DNA of 64,000 bases. Origin: Polluticoccus soli (GTDB lineage Bacteria; Bacteroidota; Bacteroidia; Chitinophagales; Chitinophagaceae). Numbering within the stretch: position 1 is the first letter of the stretch; each line of letters begins with the position of its first letter. The stretch covers positions 1,550,001 through 1,614,000 of the forward strand of contig NZ_JARJHT010000001.1 in the NCBI RefSeq assembly GCF_029269745.1, written 5' to 3'. The notes beneath the pieces were generated by a model. That model did not search any database. It worked only from the letters and a program-made list of their open reading frames with translations, and was not told where the DNA came from. Shown piece after piece: positions 55,205 to 63,843 of this stretch. Made by a program: the position numbers and the translations under genes.

Positions 55205-55603
55205 TTACCAATTGTTTCTATCTGAATATGAACTATTTATAACATTTCGGGGTATAATAATCGTGTTATTGTTCTCTGTGTTCAAATTTTCTTGTATGTA
55301 GTAGTTGATAGGGTCCGATTGCACCGGATTAATACTCGTGTTTGGCGCAGCGCCGTTTTGAGTGTTGCGCTCGCGATTAGCAGGGTTACTGTACCCTGGT
55401 GTCCAATACGTACCATTGCTCGTCAAATATGGTTTACTGTTGTCGAACTTGTTGTCTTTGTTAGTGAATTGACTATTATTCTGGTACATTTCGTTGGCCG
55501 TCTGTATATGAGTTGACGGGAGGTTCGCAAACTCGCCCGTTATTTGTGCATTGGCGGCAACCCCTGCTATAAGAGCTCCTATCAAAAGAATCAAAGTTTT
55601 CAT
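55205..55603 (-). CDS. Small secreted Asn-rich protein of unknown function
   Basis: The 132-residue protein has a signal peptide (MKTLILLIGALIAGVAANAQ). The mature sequence is Asn/Gln/Ser/Thr-rich, low in charge, and has no Cys or known domain; it contains SNGTYWTPGYSNPANRE and many N-x-S/T positions. It looks largely unstructured. It precedes the other small secreted gene on the same strand and lies between the isc operon and nfu. Role unknown. Confidence 0.55.
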   Translation of the reverse strand: MKTLILLIGALIAGVAANAQITGEFANLPSTHIQTANEMYQNNSQFTNKDNKFDNSKPYLTSNGTYWTPGYSNPANRERNTQNGAAPNTSINPVQSDPINYYIQENLNTENNNTIIIPRNVINSSYSDRNNW

Positions 55604-55757
55604 ACCATTCGTTTTACTCCGCTATAGATTTACGAAAACCTTTCCTCAAACAGCCAAAAAATTGTGAAAATCAATTAATATTCAACTATATATGAATTAT
55701 TGAACCTGTCTAGGCAGATATTAACGTAATTGATTAGTCAAAGCCTGTTGAATTAAG

Positions 55758-55765
55758 TATTTTTG
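55758..55765 (+). promoter_or_regulatory. -7 promoter box (TATTTTTG) of nfu
   Basis: An exact TAnnTTTG match 18 bases before the ATG at 55784. The nearest TTG upstream is too far for a clean -33. Confidence 0.55.
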
Positions 55766-55783
55766 TGAAAAATCTGACCGAAA

Positions 55784-56374
55784 ATGTTGAAGACAGGTAA
55801 TACCATTGTTAGTATATATACTGAAATGACTCCCAATCCGGAGACGATGAAGTTTGTAGCCAACAAGCTTCTCTATCCTGGCAAAAGCATTGACTTTCCA
55901 GAAGAGTCATCTGCTACTCCATCGCCATTAGCTAAAGAATTATTTGCATTTCCTTTTATACGTAGTGTGTTTATCGCCAGTAATTTCGTTACTCTGACGA
56001 AAACTCCTGAAACTCAATGGGAAGAAGTTATTCCAACTGTGCGCGAGTTTTTGAAGCAATACCTGGAAGAAGGCAAAGTAGTGATCAATGAAGACCAGAT
56101 CGTTGTTAAAAAAGACACCAATACAGTAAACGCCGATGACAGCGATGTAGTAAAGCGTATTAAGGAGTTGCTGGAGAACTACGTAAAGCCGGCGGTTGAA
56201 ATGGATGGCGGCGCTATTAGTTTTAAAGGTTATGAAAATGGCGTGGTTAAGCTGATGATGCAGGGTTCCTGCTCGGGCTGCCCATCATCAATGATTACCC
56301 TGAAAGCTGGTATTGAAGGAATGATGAAACGCATGATCCCTGAAGTACAGGAAGTAGTGGCAGAGGCAGAATAA
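55784..56374 (+). CDS. Nfu-type Fe-S cluster carrier with N-terminal Nfu domain
   Basis: The 196-residue protein has two parts. An Nfu/NifU N-terminal-like domain (IYTEMTPNPETMKFVANK near residue 12, then ELFAFPFIRSVFIASNFVTLTK) is joined to a NifU C-terminal domain that binds a cluster through the CxxC in MQGSCSGCPSS. This is the NFU1-like architecture that passes 4Fe-4S clusters to enzymes. It is separated from iscSUA by two small secreted genes on the other strand and has its own promoter and terminator. Confidence 0.92.
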   Translation: MLKTGNTIVSIYTEMTPNPETMKFVANKLLYPGKSIDFPEESSATPSPLAKELFAFPFIRSVFIASNFVTLTKTPETQWEEVIPTVREFLKQYLEEGKVVINEDQIVVKKDTNTVNADDSDVVKRIKELLENYVKPAVEMDGGAISFKGYENGVVKLMMQGSCSGCPSSMITLKAGIEGMMKRMIPEVQEVVAEAE

Positions 56375-56393
56375 CAAAACAAATTGTCGTATA

Positions 56394-56425
56394 AAAACAG
56401 CGGGTCCTCGGGCCCGCTGTTTTAT
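56394..56425 (+). terminator. Terminator of nfu
   Basis: Stem AACAGCGGGTCC / GGGCCCGCTGTT (with one G-U pair) followed by TTTATTTTAT. Confidence 0.8.
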
Positions 56426-56466
56426 TTTATATAATGTGCTGATTATACTATTTTTAGCGCCGTATC

Positions 56467-57552
56467 ATGAGTATCAAAAACAATTACGTGGCCATTATGG
56501 CCGGTGGAATAGGCAGTCGTTTCTGGCCAGTGAGCAGAACAAAACACCCTAAGCAATTTCTTGACCTATTGGGTACCGGGCGGTCACTTATCCAATGGAC
56601 ATACAATCGTTTTCAGCACATCTGTCCTAAAGAGAATATTTACTTCATCACTAACCAGAGCTACATCAAAACACTGAAGGAACAGATACCTGATATTAAC
56701 GATGCAAACATTATCAGTGAACCTTCACGAAAAAATACGGCTCCATGCGCTGCATATTTTGCGCACAAAATGATGGCGCTTAATCCAAATGCAAACATCA
56801 TCATGTCGCCCGCCGATCACCTGATAATGGATGAACGCGCGTTTGAGCGTACCGCATATGATGCTTTGGATTTTGTGTCTCGCCATGATGCACTGCTGAC
56901 ATTAGGTATTAAGCCTACAAGGCCTGATACTGGTTATGGTTATATTCAGTATGATGTAGAAGAAGAGTTGGATAAAGTTTATCGTGTAAAAACTTTTACA
57001 GAAAAACCATCGCTTGAGCTCGCCAGGACATTCCTGAAGAGCGGCGACTTCCTTTGGAACTCAGGCATTTTTGTTTGGAATGTAAAGACGATCATGAACG
57101 AGCTGGAGAAATATCTACCGGAAATGCATGAGGTCTTTTTGCAGGCAACTGATGCCTACAACACGCCACGCGAATTTGAAGTGATCAATGAGCTTTACTC
57201 GCAGTGTACTAATATCTCGATAGACTATGGTATAATGGAGAAAGCAAAGAATGTATACGTTATTCCATCGTATTTCGGTTGGTGCGATCTCGGCACGTGG
57301 GAATCCGCTTACGAAAATTCAAACAAAGATTATTTGGGTAATGCTGTGTATGGCGACAACGTAATGGTTATTGATGCGACTGAATGTATGGTAACAGCAC
57401 CTAAAGAAAAGTTGGTAGTGTTGCAGGGATTAGAGAAGTTCATTGTTGTAGATACAAACGATGTTTTGTTGATCTGCGAACGTAATCGTGAGCAGCAGAT
57501 AAAAGAATACGTTGCTGAAGTAAAGCGAAATAAAGGCGATAAATTTCTATAG
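56467..57552 (+). CDS. manC: Mannose-1-phosphate guanylyltransferase
   Basis: The 361-residue nucleotidyltransferase has the sugar-nucleotide pyrophosphorylase signature IMAGGIGSRFWPVSRTKHPKQF, then EPSRKNTAPCAAYFA, MSPADHLI, GYGYIQYD, FTEKPSLELA and FLWNSGIFVW. It lacks the C-terminal phosphomannose isomerase domain of the long ManC form. It makes GDP-mannose for glycans. A TATTTTTA box lies just before the ATG. The aminotransferase gene follows after 5 bases, so a shared transcript is likely despite the different pathways. Confidence 0.92.
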   Translation: MSIKNNYVAIMAGGIGSRFWPVSRTKHPKQFLDLLGTGRSLIQWTYNRFQHICPKENIYFITNQSYIKTLKEQIPDINDANIISEPSRKNTAPCAAYFAHKMMALNPNANIIMSPADHLIMDERAFERTAYDALDFVSRHDALLTLGIKPTRPDTGYGYIQYDVEEELDKVYRVKTFTEKPSLELARTFLKSGDFLWNSGIFVWNVKTIMNELEKYLPEMHEVFLQATDAYNTPREFEVINELYSQCTNISIDYGIMEKAKNVYVIPSYFGWCDLGTWESAYENSNKDYLGNAVYGDNVMVIDATECMVTAPKEKLVVLQGLEKFIVVDTNDVLLICERNREQQIKEYVAEVKRNKGDKFL

Positions 57553-57557
57553 GCATC

Positions 57558-58718
57558 ATGATGTTACCACGAAAACACTCGGCAGAAGGCACTACGATAT
57601 TTACAACAATGTCGGCGCTTGCGCAACAGCACAACGCTATTAACTTGTCGCAGGGTTTTCCTGATTTTTCTATTGATGAAAGATTGAGTGAACTGGTATT
57701 TGAAGCAACAAATAATGGGTTCAATCAGTATGCACCTATGCCGGGCTTGCCTATTCTTCGCGAGGCTATAGCGAAAGACTTCGCTAAGCGTTATAATATT
57801 GAGGTGAACCCTGATACCGAAGTTACAGTTACACCCGGTGCAACCTATGCTATCTATGCGGCTTTCACTTCAATTCTGCAGGCAGGAGATGAAGTTATTG
57901 TTTTAGAGCCGGCCTACGATAGTTATATACCTAATATTGAAACCAATGGCGCGAAGGCTGTTGTTGTATCGTTGACTGCTCCGTCATTTACCGTTGATTG
58001 GAATAAAGTAAACCACGCGATCACGGCTCGTACCAAAGCTATCATAGTTAATACACCTCACAATCCTACGGGTGCAGTTTGGACCAAAGAAGACTGGGAT
58101 AAGCTGGCAGACTTGGTTAGAGATACTGAAATATTTATTCTTTCTGACGAAGTGTATGAGCAACTGATTTTCGATGGCAAACAACACTATACCGTTTTAC
58201 AACACGAGGAATTACGGAAACGCAGTTTTGCGCTTTACTCGTTTGGTAAGGTTTTTCATAACACCGGTTGGAAGATCGGCTACTGCATATCTTCTCCGGA
58301 ACTGACACAAGCTTTCAGACGTATACACCAATTTCTTTGTTTTTCTGTGAATACACCTGCGCAATACGCTTTGGCTTCATACATGTCGCAGGGCCAACTG
58401 CCAGTGGTGAGTAGTATGATGCAACAGAAGAGGGATTTTTTCCTCCATCTTCTGAAAGAAACAGACTTTTTCATTCATCAGCCTGCTTGTGGTAGCTATT
58501 TCCAAACGGTAAGTTACGCAAGCGTAAGTGATAAGCCTGACTTTGAGTTTGCACAATGGCTTACGAAAGAATATGGGGTAGCTACTATTCCCATTAGTGC
58601 ATTTTACAGTAATAAGAAGGACGATAAGTTGATTCGTTTTTGCTTCGCTAAAAAAGAAGAGACGATCAAACAGGCTTTTGAAAAGCTTGCTCGCCTAAAA
58701 CCGATGGCAGCGTTATAA
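57558..58718 (+). CDS. Class I/II PLP aminotransferase, methionine aminotransferase (YbdL-like)
   Basis: The 386-residue fold-type I aminotransferase shows INLSQGFPDF, NQYAPMPGLPILREAIA, VTVTPGATYAIYAAF, IIVNTPHNPTGAVW, SDEVYEQLIF, the PLP-Lys in YSFGKVFHNTGWKIGYC, and a C-terminal KLIRFCFAKKEETI. This pattern fits the KAT/YbdL group (methionine or kynurenine-type aminotransferases). It would close the methionine salvage step from 2-oxo-4-methylthiobutanoate. It is 5 bases after manC and its stop abuts the end of the convergent TSUP gene. Confidence 0.88.
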   Translation: MMLPRKHSAEGTTIFTTMSALAQQHNAINLSQGFPDFSIDERLSELVFEATNNGFNQYAPMPGLPILREAIAKDFAKRYNIEVNPDTEVTVTPGATYAIYAAFTSILQAGDEVIVLEPAYDSYIPNIETNGAKAVVVSLTAPSFTVDWNKVNHAITARTKAIIVNTPHNPTGAVWTKEDWDKLADLVRDTEIFILSDEVYEQLIFDGKQHYTVLQHEELRKRSFALYSFGKVFHNTGWKIGYCISSPELTQAFRRIHQFLCFSVNTPAQYALASYMSQGQLPVVSSMMQQKRDFFLHLLKETDFFIHQPACGSYFQTVSYASVSDKPDFEFAQWLTKEYGVATIPISAFYSNKKDDKLIRFCFAKKEETIKQAFEKLARLKPMAAL

Positions 58719-59477
58719 TTACATGTAGTCATAGCTTAGCTTGATGATGAGCGCCAGTACTACCACAATAAAAAATACCCTGATAAAACCGCTTCCTTTT
58801 TTCAAGGCCATATGCGCACCGGCGTAGTTTCCTAACATGTTGGCTAAACCGACGGGTACAGCTATAGCCCAGACAATGTGACCTTTAAAGAAAAAGAACA
58901 GTAGCGCCGAGATGTTGGTGATGCAGTTGATAATCTTGGCATTGGCTGAAGCGTTCAAGAAATCGAATCCAAATAGTGTAATAAATGCGAATACCAGGAA
59001 GCTGCCTGTTCCCGGACCGATAAGACCATCGTAAAAGCCAATGATGGCTCCGGTTGCTATCGCGTAAGCATAGTATTGTCTATTTGACAAGCTTTTGGCA
59101 TCGTGTAGCAATCCAAAGTTTCTTTTTATCACGGTGTACAGCAGCACAAGTAAGAGCACGGTAATAATTACCGGCATGAACTGTTCCTTATGCACATAGC
59201 TTACCAATAGCGCACCACTAAATGCTCCTACAAATGCGGCAATGATAGCGGGGGTAAGGTAGCTCCAGTTGATAGGCACTTTCCTGGCGAACTTTATTGC
59301 AGATACGGAAGTGCCGAAAAAAGACGCGGTTTTGTTTGAAGCAAGGGTTTGTGCTAGTCCCAACTGAGGCTGCAGGATGAACATAGCGGGTAACTGTATC
59401 AATCCGCCCCCACCGACCATGGCATCGACAAAGCCGGCCATGAATGCGAAGCAACAAAGTAGCAGCAGCGAAAGCAT
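58719..59477 (-). CDS. TSUP-family membrane transporter (TauE/SafE)
   Basis: The 252-residue protein has about seven to eight membrane helices in two half-repeats, marked by FVDAMVGGGGLIQLPAMF in the first and GFYDGLIGPGTGSFLVFAF in the second. This is the TSUP/TauE-SafE signature. Members export or import sulfur compounds or organic anions; the substrate cannot be assigned. Its stop abuts the stop of the aminotransferase. mqnC lies 38 bases upstream on the same strand. Confidence 0.9.
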   Translation of the reverse strand: MLSLLLLCCFAFMAGFVDAMVGGGGLIQLPAMFILQPQLGLAQTLASNKTASFFGTSVSAIKFARKVPINWSYLTPAIIAAFVGAFSGALLVSYVHKEQFMPVIITVLLLVLLYTVIKRNFGLLHDAKSLSNRQYYAYAIATGAIIGFYDGLIGPGTGSFLVFAFITLFGFDFLNASANAKIINCITNISALLFFFFKGHIVWAIAVPVGLANMLGNYAGAHMALKKGSGFIRVFFIVVVLALIIKLSYDYM

Positions 59478-59515
59478 AACTGCTAAAGTAAAAAAGAAAG
59501 AGAGAACTGCTTAGG

Positions 59516-60640
59516 TTAATAAGTGATCACCTGCTCCTCTATCTGCTCAGGCATCTTACGGAATTCATATTGCTGGTTGCGCAGTTGCGGTTCAAAACCA
59601 GCCTCGCGTATAGCTTGCTGTATACCGTTAGCTGTAAAGCGATGCGGTGCTCCTGCGGCGCTCACAACATTTTCTTCGATCATGATCGAACCGAAGTCAT
59701 TGGCACCTGCATGCAGACATATTTGAGCAATATGCTTTCCAACTGTAAGCCATGATGCTTGTATGTTCTTGACATTCGGCAACATGATACGGCTCATGGC
59801 AATCATGCGGATATATTCTTCGCCGGTAGTCAGGTTTTTCGTGCCACGTATGCGCCTCAATAGTGTGTCAACATCCTGGAATGTCCAGGGAATAAATGCA
59901 ACAAAACCTTTCGCATCTTGGGGTTTCTTAGCCTGTACCTCGCGTATTTTTACTAAGTGCTCAAAGCGTTCTTCTAATGTTTCCACATGTCCAAACATCA
60001 TGGTCGCACTGGTAGTCAGGCCGATCTTATGCGCTTCATGCATGATATCAAGCCATTCCTGCGCACCGCATTTGCCTTTCGATATCAGCCTGCGTACGCG
60101 GTCGTTCAGTATTTCAGCGCCGGGGCCGGGCATGCTGTCCATACCTGCTTCTTTCAAGGCAAGTAAGGCTTCGCGATGTGTAACGCCAGAGATCTTGCAG
60201 ATGTGGGCTACTTCGGGCGGCCCTAATGTGTGCAGTTTCAGATTAGGGTAAAGCTGTTTCAGCTGGCGGAACAGGTCAGTATAATAATCAAGGCCCAATT
60301 CGGGATTGTGACCTCCTTGCAGCAACAGTTGCTCGCCACCGTATCTGAATGTTTCTTCAATTTTGACTTTGTAGGTCTCAATGTCAGTAACATAAGACTC
60401 AGGATGGCCCGGGATGCGGTAAAAGTTGCAGAATTTGCAGTTGGCAACACAAACATTGGTGGTGTTCATGTTACGATCAATGATCCAGGTAACTTTACCA
60501 TGCGGCACCTGCTTCTTACGCAGCTCATTGGCTACATACATTAGCTCGGTAAGCGGTGCATGTTCAAAAAGAAAAACCCCTTCTTCAATATTCAGGAAAT
60601 CAAACTTCAAGGCGCGTTCGTACAGCCCGGATAATTGCAT
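59516..60640 (-). CDS. mqnC: Cyclic dehypoxanthinyl futalosine synthase (menaquinone pathway)
   Basis: The 374-residue radical SAM enzyme begins with TWIIDRNMNTTNVCVANCKFC and continues FCNFYRIPGHPESYV (the CxxxCxxC cluster). It has LLLQGGHNPELGLDYY, SMPGPGAEILNDRVRR, ATMMFGHVETLEERFEHL, FIPWTFQ and SIMIEENVVSAAGAPH. The WTFQ and IDRN features fit MqnC better than the aminofutalosine synthase MqnE. It acts in the futalosine route to menaquinone. A TAATTTTG box precedes the start. Confidence 0.9.
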   Translation of the reverse strand: MQLSGLYERALKFDFLNIEEGVFLFEHAPLTELMYVANELRKKQVPHGKVTWIIDRNMNTTNVCVANCKFCNFYRIPGHPESYVTDIETYKVKIEETFRYGGEQLLLQGGHNPELGLDYYTDLFRQLKQLYPNLKLHTLGPPEVAHICKISGVTHREALLALKEAGMDSMPGPGAEILNDRVRRLISKGKCGAQEWLDIMHEAHKIGLTTSATMMFGHVETLEERFEHLVKIREVQAKKPQDAKGFVAFIPWTFQDVDTLLRRIRGTKNLTTGEEYIRMIAMSRIMLPNVKNIQASWLTVGKHIAQICLHAGANDFGSIMIEENVVSAAGAPHRFTANGIQQAIREAGFEPQLRNQQYEFRKMPEQIEEQVITY

Positions 60641-60659
60641 CTGCTATCTGTTAGACCCA

Positions 60660-60667
60660 CAAAATTA
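60660..60667 (-). promoter_or_regulatory. -7 promoter box (TAATTTTG) of mqnC
   Basis: A TAnnTTTG match on the minus strand, 19 bases before the mqnC ATG. Confidence 0.5.
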
Positions 60668-60786
60668 GCGTAAAAAGCCATCCGGAACTTAATTTATCAT
60701 GATGTTGGGATAGCGAAATTGAATATCTGAGCCACTTTCAGGCTATTTAACGGGAACGCGTTTCAAATTTTTGTTACTTTGTATAA

Positions 60787-61782
60787 ATGAGTACGGTAGT
60801 CCTTTCCCTTTTTGGCGACGAGATCATTCCCGAGCAGATAAACGCCGTGGGAAAGAGCAGGGCTGCGCGTAAAACACAGTCTGCTCCAAAAAAAGAGGAA
60901 ACGGAAACTGAGGTAGTCGAACCCATTCCGGAAATAAAGCACGAAGAAGCTGCTCCGGCTGCACAAGTTGCGATAACAGAGCCTGAGATCACAGGGGCCG
61001 AATTTGAGACGCCGTCAGTAGATAATATCCTTCCCGTAGTAGAAGCGGCGCAAGTGATAGAAGAGGAAATTGAAGCGCCTGAGGCAACTATTCAACCTGA
61101 AGTTGTGCCGGAACAGGTAAAAGACGTTTTACTGGCAATAGAAATAGTACCTGGGGCAAAACAGGAAATTGTAGATCTCATAATCGAGAGAACTCCCATC
61201 GAACCGGAACGGATGCCAGTGGAAACTACAGCGAATCCCGTTGACCCGGCACCTATAGCAACATTTGAGCAACCTCTTTCTATAGCGGAAGTTATACCCG
61301 AAAGGGTTGAAGCTGTGTCCGTGGTTATTGAAGGAGCTCCTGAAGTTGTGAAAACAACCCGCAGACCCGCAGCAAAAAAAGCCGGACCAGCGGCTAAAAA
61401 AACGGCTGTAAAAAAGGAAGTAGTTAAAAGAGAAAAGCCTGAAGGCCATATCATACTTGAAGGCTGGACACCTGACAAGCAATATTATTCTATAGGTGAG
61501 GTGGCTGGTTTATTCTATGTGGCTACGTCACACATACGTTTCTGGACGAATGAATTTGCCCTGAAAGTGCGTACCACCCGCAAAGGTGACCGCTTATATT
61601 CGCCAGAGCAGATAAATGAACTGCGTACTATTTACCATCTTGTAAAAGAAAAAGGCTATACGATAGCCGGAGCCAAAGCTCGTCTGAAGGAAGCTAAGAA
61701 AACTCCGGTCCATACGCTAGACCTGAAACAATCTCTTCTGCAGCTTAGAAATAAATTAGTAGACATCAAGAACCAGCTCTGA
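60787..61782 (+). CDS. MerR-family protein with a long disordered acidic/basic N-terminal region
   Basis: The 331-residue protein has a MerR-type winged helix only at the C-terminus (about 233-310: YYSIGEVAGLFYVATSHIRFW, RKGDRLYSPEQINELRTIY, KGYTIAGAKARL). The first ~190 residues are Glu/Pro/Val/Ala-rich and look disordered. They are followed by a histone-H1-like basic stretch (RRPAAKKAGPAAKKTAVKK, about 198-216). Homologous Bacteroidota MerR proteins are commonly only ~110-120 residues. The stop and the next ATG overlap (TGATG). Effector and target promoters are unknown. See findings. Confidence 0.8.
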   Translation: MSTVVLSLFGDEIIPEQINAVGKSRAARKTQSAPKKEETETEVVEPIPEIKHEEAAPAAQVAITEPEITGAEFETPSVDNILPVVEAAQVIEEEIEAPEATIQPEVVPEQVKDVLLAIEIVPGAKQEIVDLIIERTPIEPERMPVETTANPVDPAPIATFEQPLSIAEVIPERVEAVSVVIEGAPEVVKTTRRPAAKKAGPAAKKTAVKKEVVKREKPEGHIILEGWTPDKQYYSIGEVAGLFYVATSHIRFWTNEFALKVRTTRKGDRLYSPEQINELRTIYHLVKEKGYTIAGAKARLKEAKKTPVHTLDLKQSLLQLRNKLVDIKNQL

Positions 61783-62297
61783 TGAAAAAAATATTTGTGA
61801 TAGCAGCTTTGATGATGATGAACCTAACCATAACAGCACAGGACAAGTACGAGACAACAGTTGACGAAAAAAACGGATCGGTAGTGTTTCGTGGCAATAT
61901 CGGTTTCGATGACCTGGAGCATGAAAAAACATTTGACTGGTTACAGCAGGGCGCGCAAGCCTACAAAACTGATGCTGCCAGCATCGCGTTTTTAAAGGAA
62001 AATATTTCGCAATACCGCCTGATAACTTTCATGGGCACCTGGTGTGACGATTCGCATATTCTCATCCCGCAACTGTATAAAGTGCTTTCCGAAGCCAATT
62101 TCCCAATGGGCGAGCTAACTATGTATGGCGTCGATCGCACAAAAACAACCGCCGACGGTGCGCATTTGACTTATGGCGTCAGCTTTGTGCCCACAGTTAT
62201 TGTACTACATAATGGGAAGGAGGTAGGACGCATTACGGAAAGCTCCCGGAAAAGTGTAGAAGCTGATCTCGCCAATATTATCCGTTCAGAGAAATAA
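61782..62297 (+). CDS. Exported thioredoxin-like protein with a CxxS active site
   Basis: The 171-residue protein has a signal peptide (MKKIFVIAALMMMNLTITAQ) and a thioredoxin fold. The active site reads GTWCDDSH (C88, with Ser91 where the second Cys would be), and the cis-Pro loop is SFVPTVIVLHNGKEVGRI. A single-Cys site suggests a disulfide-isomerase-like or glutathionylation-type role rather than a classical disulfide reductase. It is translationally coupled to the MerR-like gene by a one-base overlap, so both are probably made together. Confidence 0.82.
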   Translation: MKKIFVIAALMMMNLTITAQDKYETTVDEKNGSVVFRGNIGFDDLEHEKTFDWLQQGAQAYKTDAASIAFLKENISQYRLITFMGTWCDDSHILIPQLYKVLSEANFPMGELTMYGVDRTKTTADGAHLTYGVSFVPTVIVLHNGKEVGRITESSRKSVEADLANIIRSEK

Positions 62298-62336
62298 GGA
62301 CATTCCTTAATCCTTTAGCCTGTGACCAGTTATGGT

Positions 62337-62344
62337 TACATTTG
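62337..62344 (+). promoter_or_regulatory. -7 promoter box (TACATTTG) of hutH
   Basis: An exact TAnnTTTG match inside the N-terminal extension of the longest hutH frame, 17 bases before the chosen ATG. It supports the inner start. The -33 position has TTTA. Confidence 0.6.
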
Positions 62345-62361
62345 CAGCCAAATTTAGCTGC

Positions 62362-63843
62362 ATGCAATTACCTGAGCATATATCCATAGACATACTGAAA
62401 AGCTGGGGCGATAACCTCGGTTTATCCGCCGGTGCCAATGAGCGCATATCCACCAACCGTGCGTACCTCGAAAATATTTTGAAAGGTGGTAATACCTACT
62501 ACGGTATCAATACTGGTTTTGGGTCACTATGCAATGTTCGGGTAGAGCCCCATGAACTGGCGCAGCTGCAGGAAAACCTGGTATGCTCCCACGCTTGTGG
62601 TATGGGCGATGAAGTACCTGAGGAAATTGTTAGGTTGATGCTGCTGCTTAAAGTACACGGACTGAGCCAGGGTTACAGTGGTGTACGTACTGAGATTGTG
62701 CAAAGACTGGTTGATTTTTACAATCTCGGTATTCATCCTGTAGTTTTTGAACAAGGTTCACTAGGCGCGTCTGGCGACCTTGCTCCTCTGGCACATTTAA
62801 GCCTGCCGCTGTTTGGTAAAGGCAAAGTGCGATACAAAGGCCAAGTCCGCGATGCTGCTGAAGTATTGAAAGAAACTGGTCTTGAGCCAATGCCGCTTTC
62901 TGCTAAAGAAGGCCTTGCTCTGTTGAACGGTACCCAGTTTATGAGCAGCTATGGTACATGGGCACTGATGGCAGCCAAAAGGCTTTCTATTTGGGCTGAT
63001 GTGATTGGCGCTCTGTCTGTCGATGCATTCGCGTCTAAAAACGAACCTTTCCGTCATGCTATTCACCGCGTGCGACCGCACAAAGGCCAAATAGACACAG
63101 CAGCGCGTATGTTGCAGTTGTTAGAAGGCAGCGGTATCCAAACGCTCGAAAAGAAACAAGTACAGGATCCATACTCTTTCCGTTGCATCCCCCAAGTGCA
63201 TGGCGCAACCAAAGATGTTATCGACACGGTAACTAGGGTGGTAGAAACCGAGATCAATGCAGTAACTGATAATCCGATCGTATTCCACGATGAGGATGCG
63301 ATTGTAAGCGGTGGTAACTTCCATGGTCAACCATTGGCATTGCACCTGGACTTCCTTGCAATCGCGATGGCTGAACTCGCCAACATTTCTGAGCGCCGTA
63401 CTTATCTGCTGATAAGCGGCCAACGCGACCTGCCGCCTTTCCTTGCCCCGGATGCCGGTTTGAACAGTGGTTTTATGATCGCCCAGTATACGGCCGCTTC
63501 TATCGTAAGTCAGAACAAACACCTCTGTATGCCTGCTTCTGTCGATAGCATTGTGAGTAGCAATGGCCAGGAAGATCATGTAAGCATGGGAGCAAACGCT
63601 GCTACCAAACTGCGTAGAGTGATACTGAACGTACAACGCGTATTAGGTATCGAACTACTTACCGCAGCGCAGGCACTCGATTTTCGTCGCCCAGGTAAAA
63701 CATCACCTGTGTTGGAACAGGTGTATGCAGCGTTACGTAAGGAAATCACGTTTATGCAGCAGGACAGGATATTGCACGATGACCTTGTTGCTGCTGAGCG
63801 CTTCTTAGATAAAGATGCAGAAGTGTTTACAGGTAAGCTGTAA
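62362..63843 (+). CDS. hutH: Histidine ammonia-lyase
   Basis: From the ATG at 62362 the protein has 493 residues, the usual size. It carries the Ala-Ser-Gly triad (A136-S137-G138 in GSLGASGDLAPLAH) that cyclises into the MIO cofactor, plus YGINTGFGSL near residue 49, ALLNGTQFM, TDNPIVF, and SGNFHGQP-like SGGNFHGQPLALHLD. It removes ammonia from histidine to give urocanate. The longer frame starting at 62332 is rejected because a -7 box lies within it. No other hut gene is visible before the right edge. Confidence 0.95.
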   Translation: MQLPEHISIDILKSWGDNLGLSAGANERISTNRAYLENILKGGNTYYGINTGFGSLCNVRVEPHELAQLQENLVCSHACGMGDEVPEEIVRLMLLLKVHGLSQGYSGVRTEIVQRLVDFYNLGIHPVVFEQGSLGASGDLAPLAHLSLPLFGKGKVRYKGQVRDAAEVLKETGLEPMPLSAKEGLALLNGTQFMSSYGTWALMAAKRLSIWADVIGALSVDAFASKNEPFRHAIHRVRPHKGQIDTAARMLQLLEGSGIQTLEKKQVQDPYSFRCIPQVHGATKDVIDTVTRVVETEINAVTDNPIVFHDEDAIVSGGNFHGQPLALHLDFLAIAMAELANISERRTYLLISGQRDLPPFLAPDAGLNSGFMIAQYTAASIVSQNKHLCMPASVDSIVSSNGQEDHVSMGANAATKLRRVILNVQRVLGIELLTAAQALDFRRPGKTSPVLEQVYAALRKEITFMQQDRILHDDLVAAERFLDKDAEVFTGKL

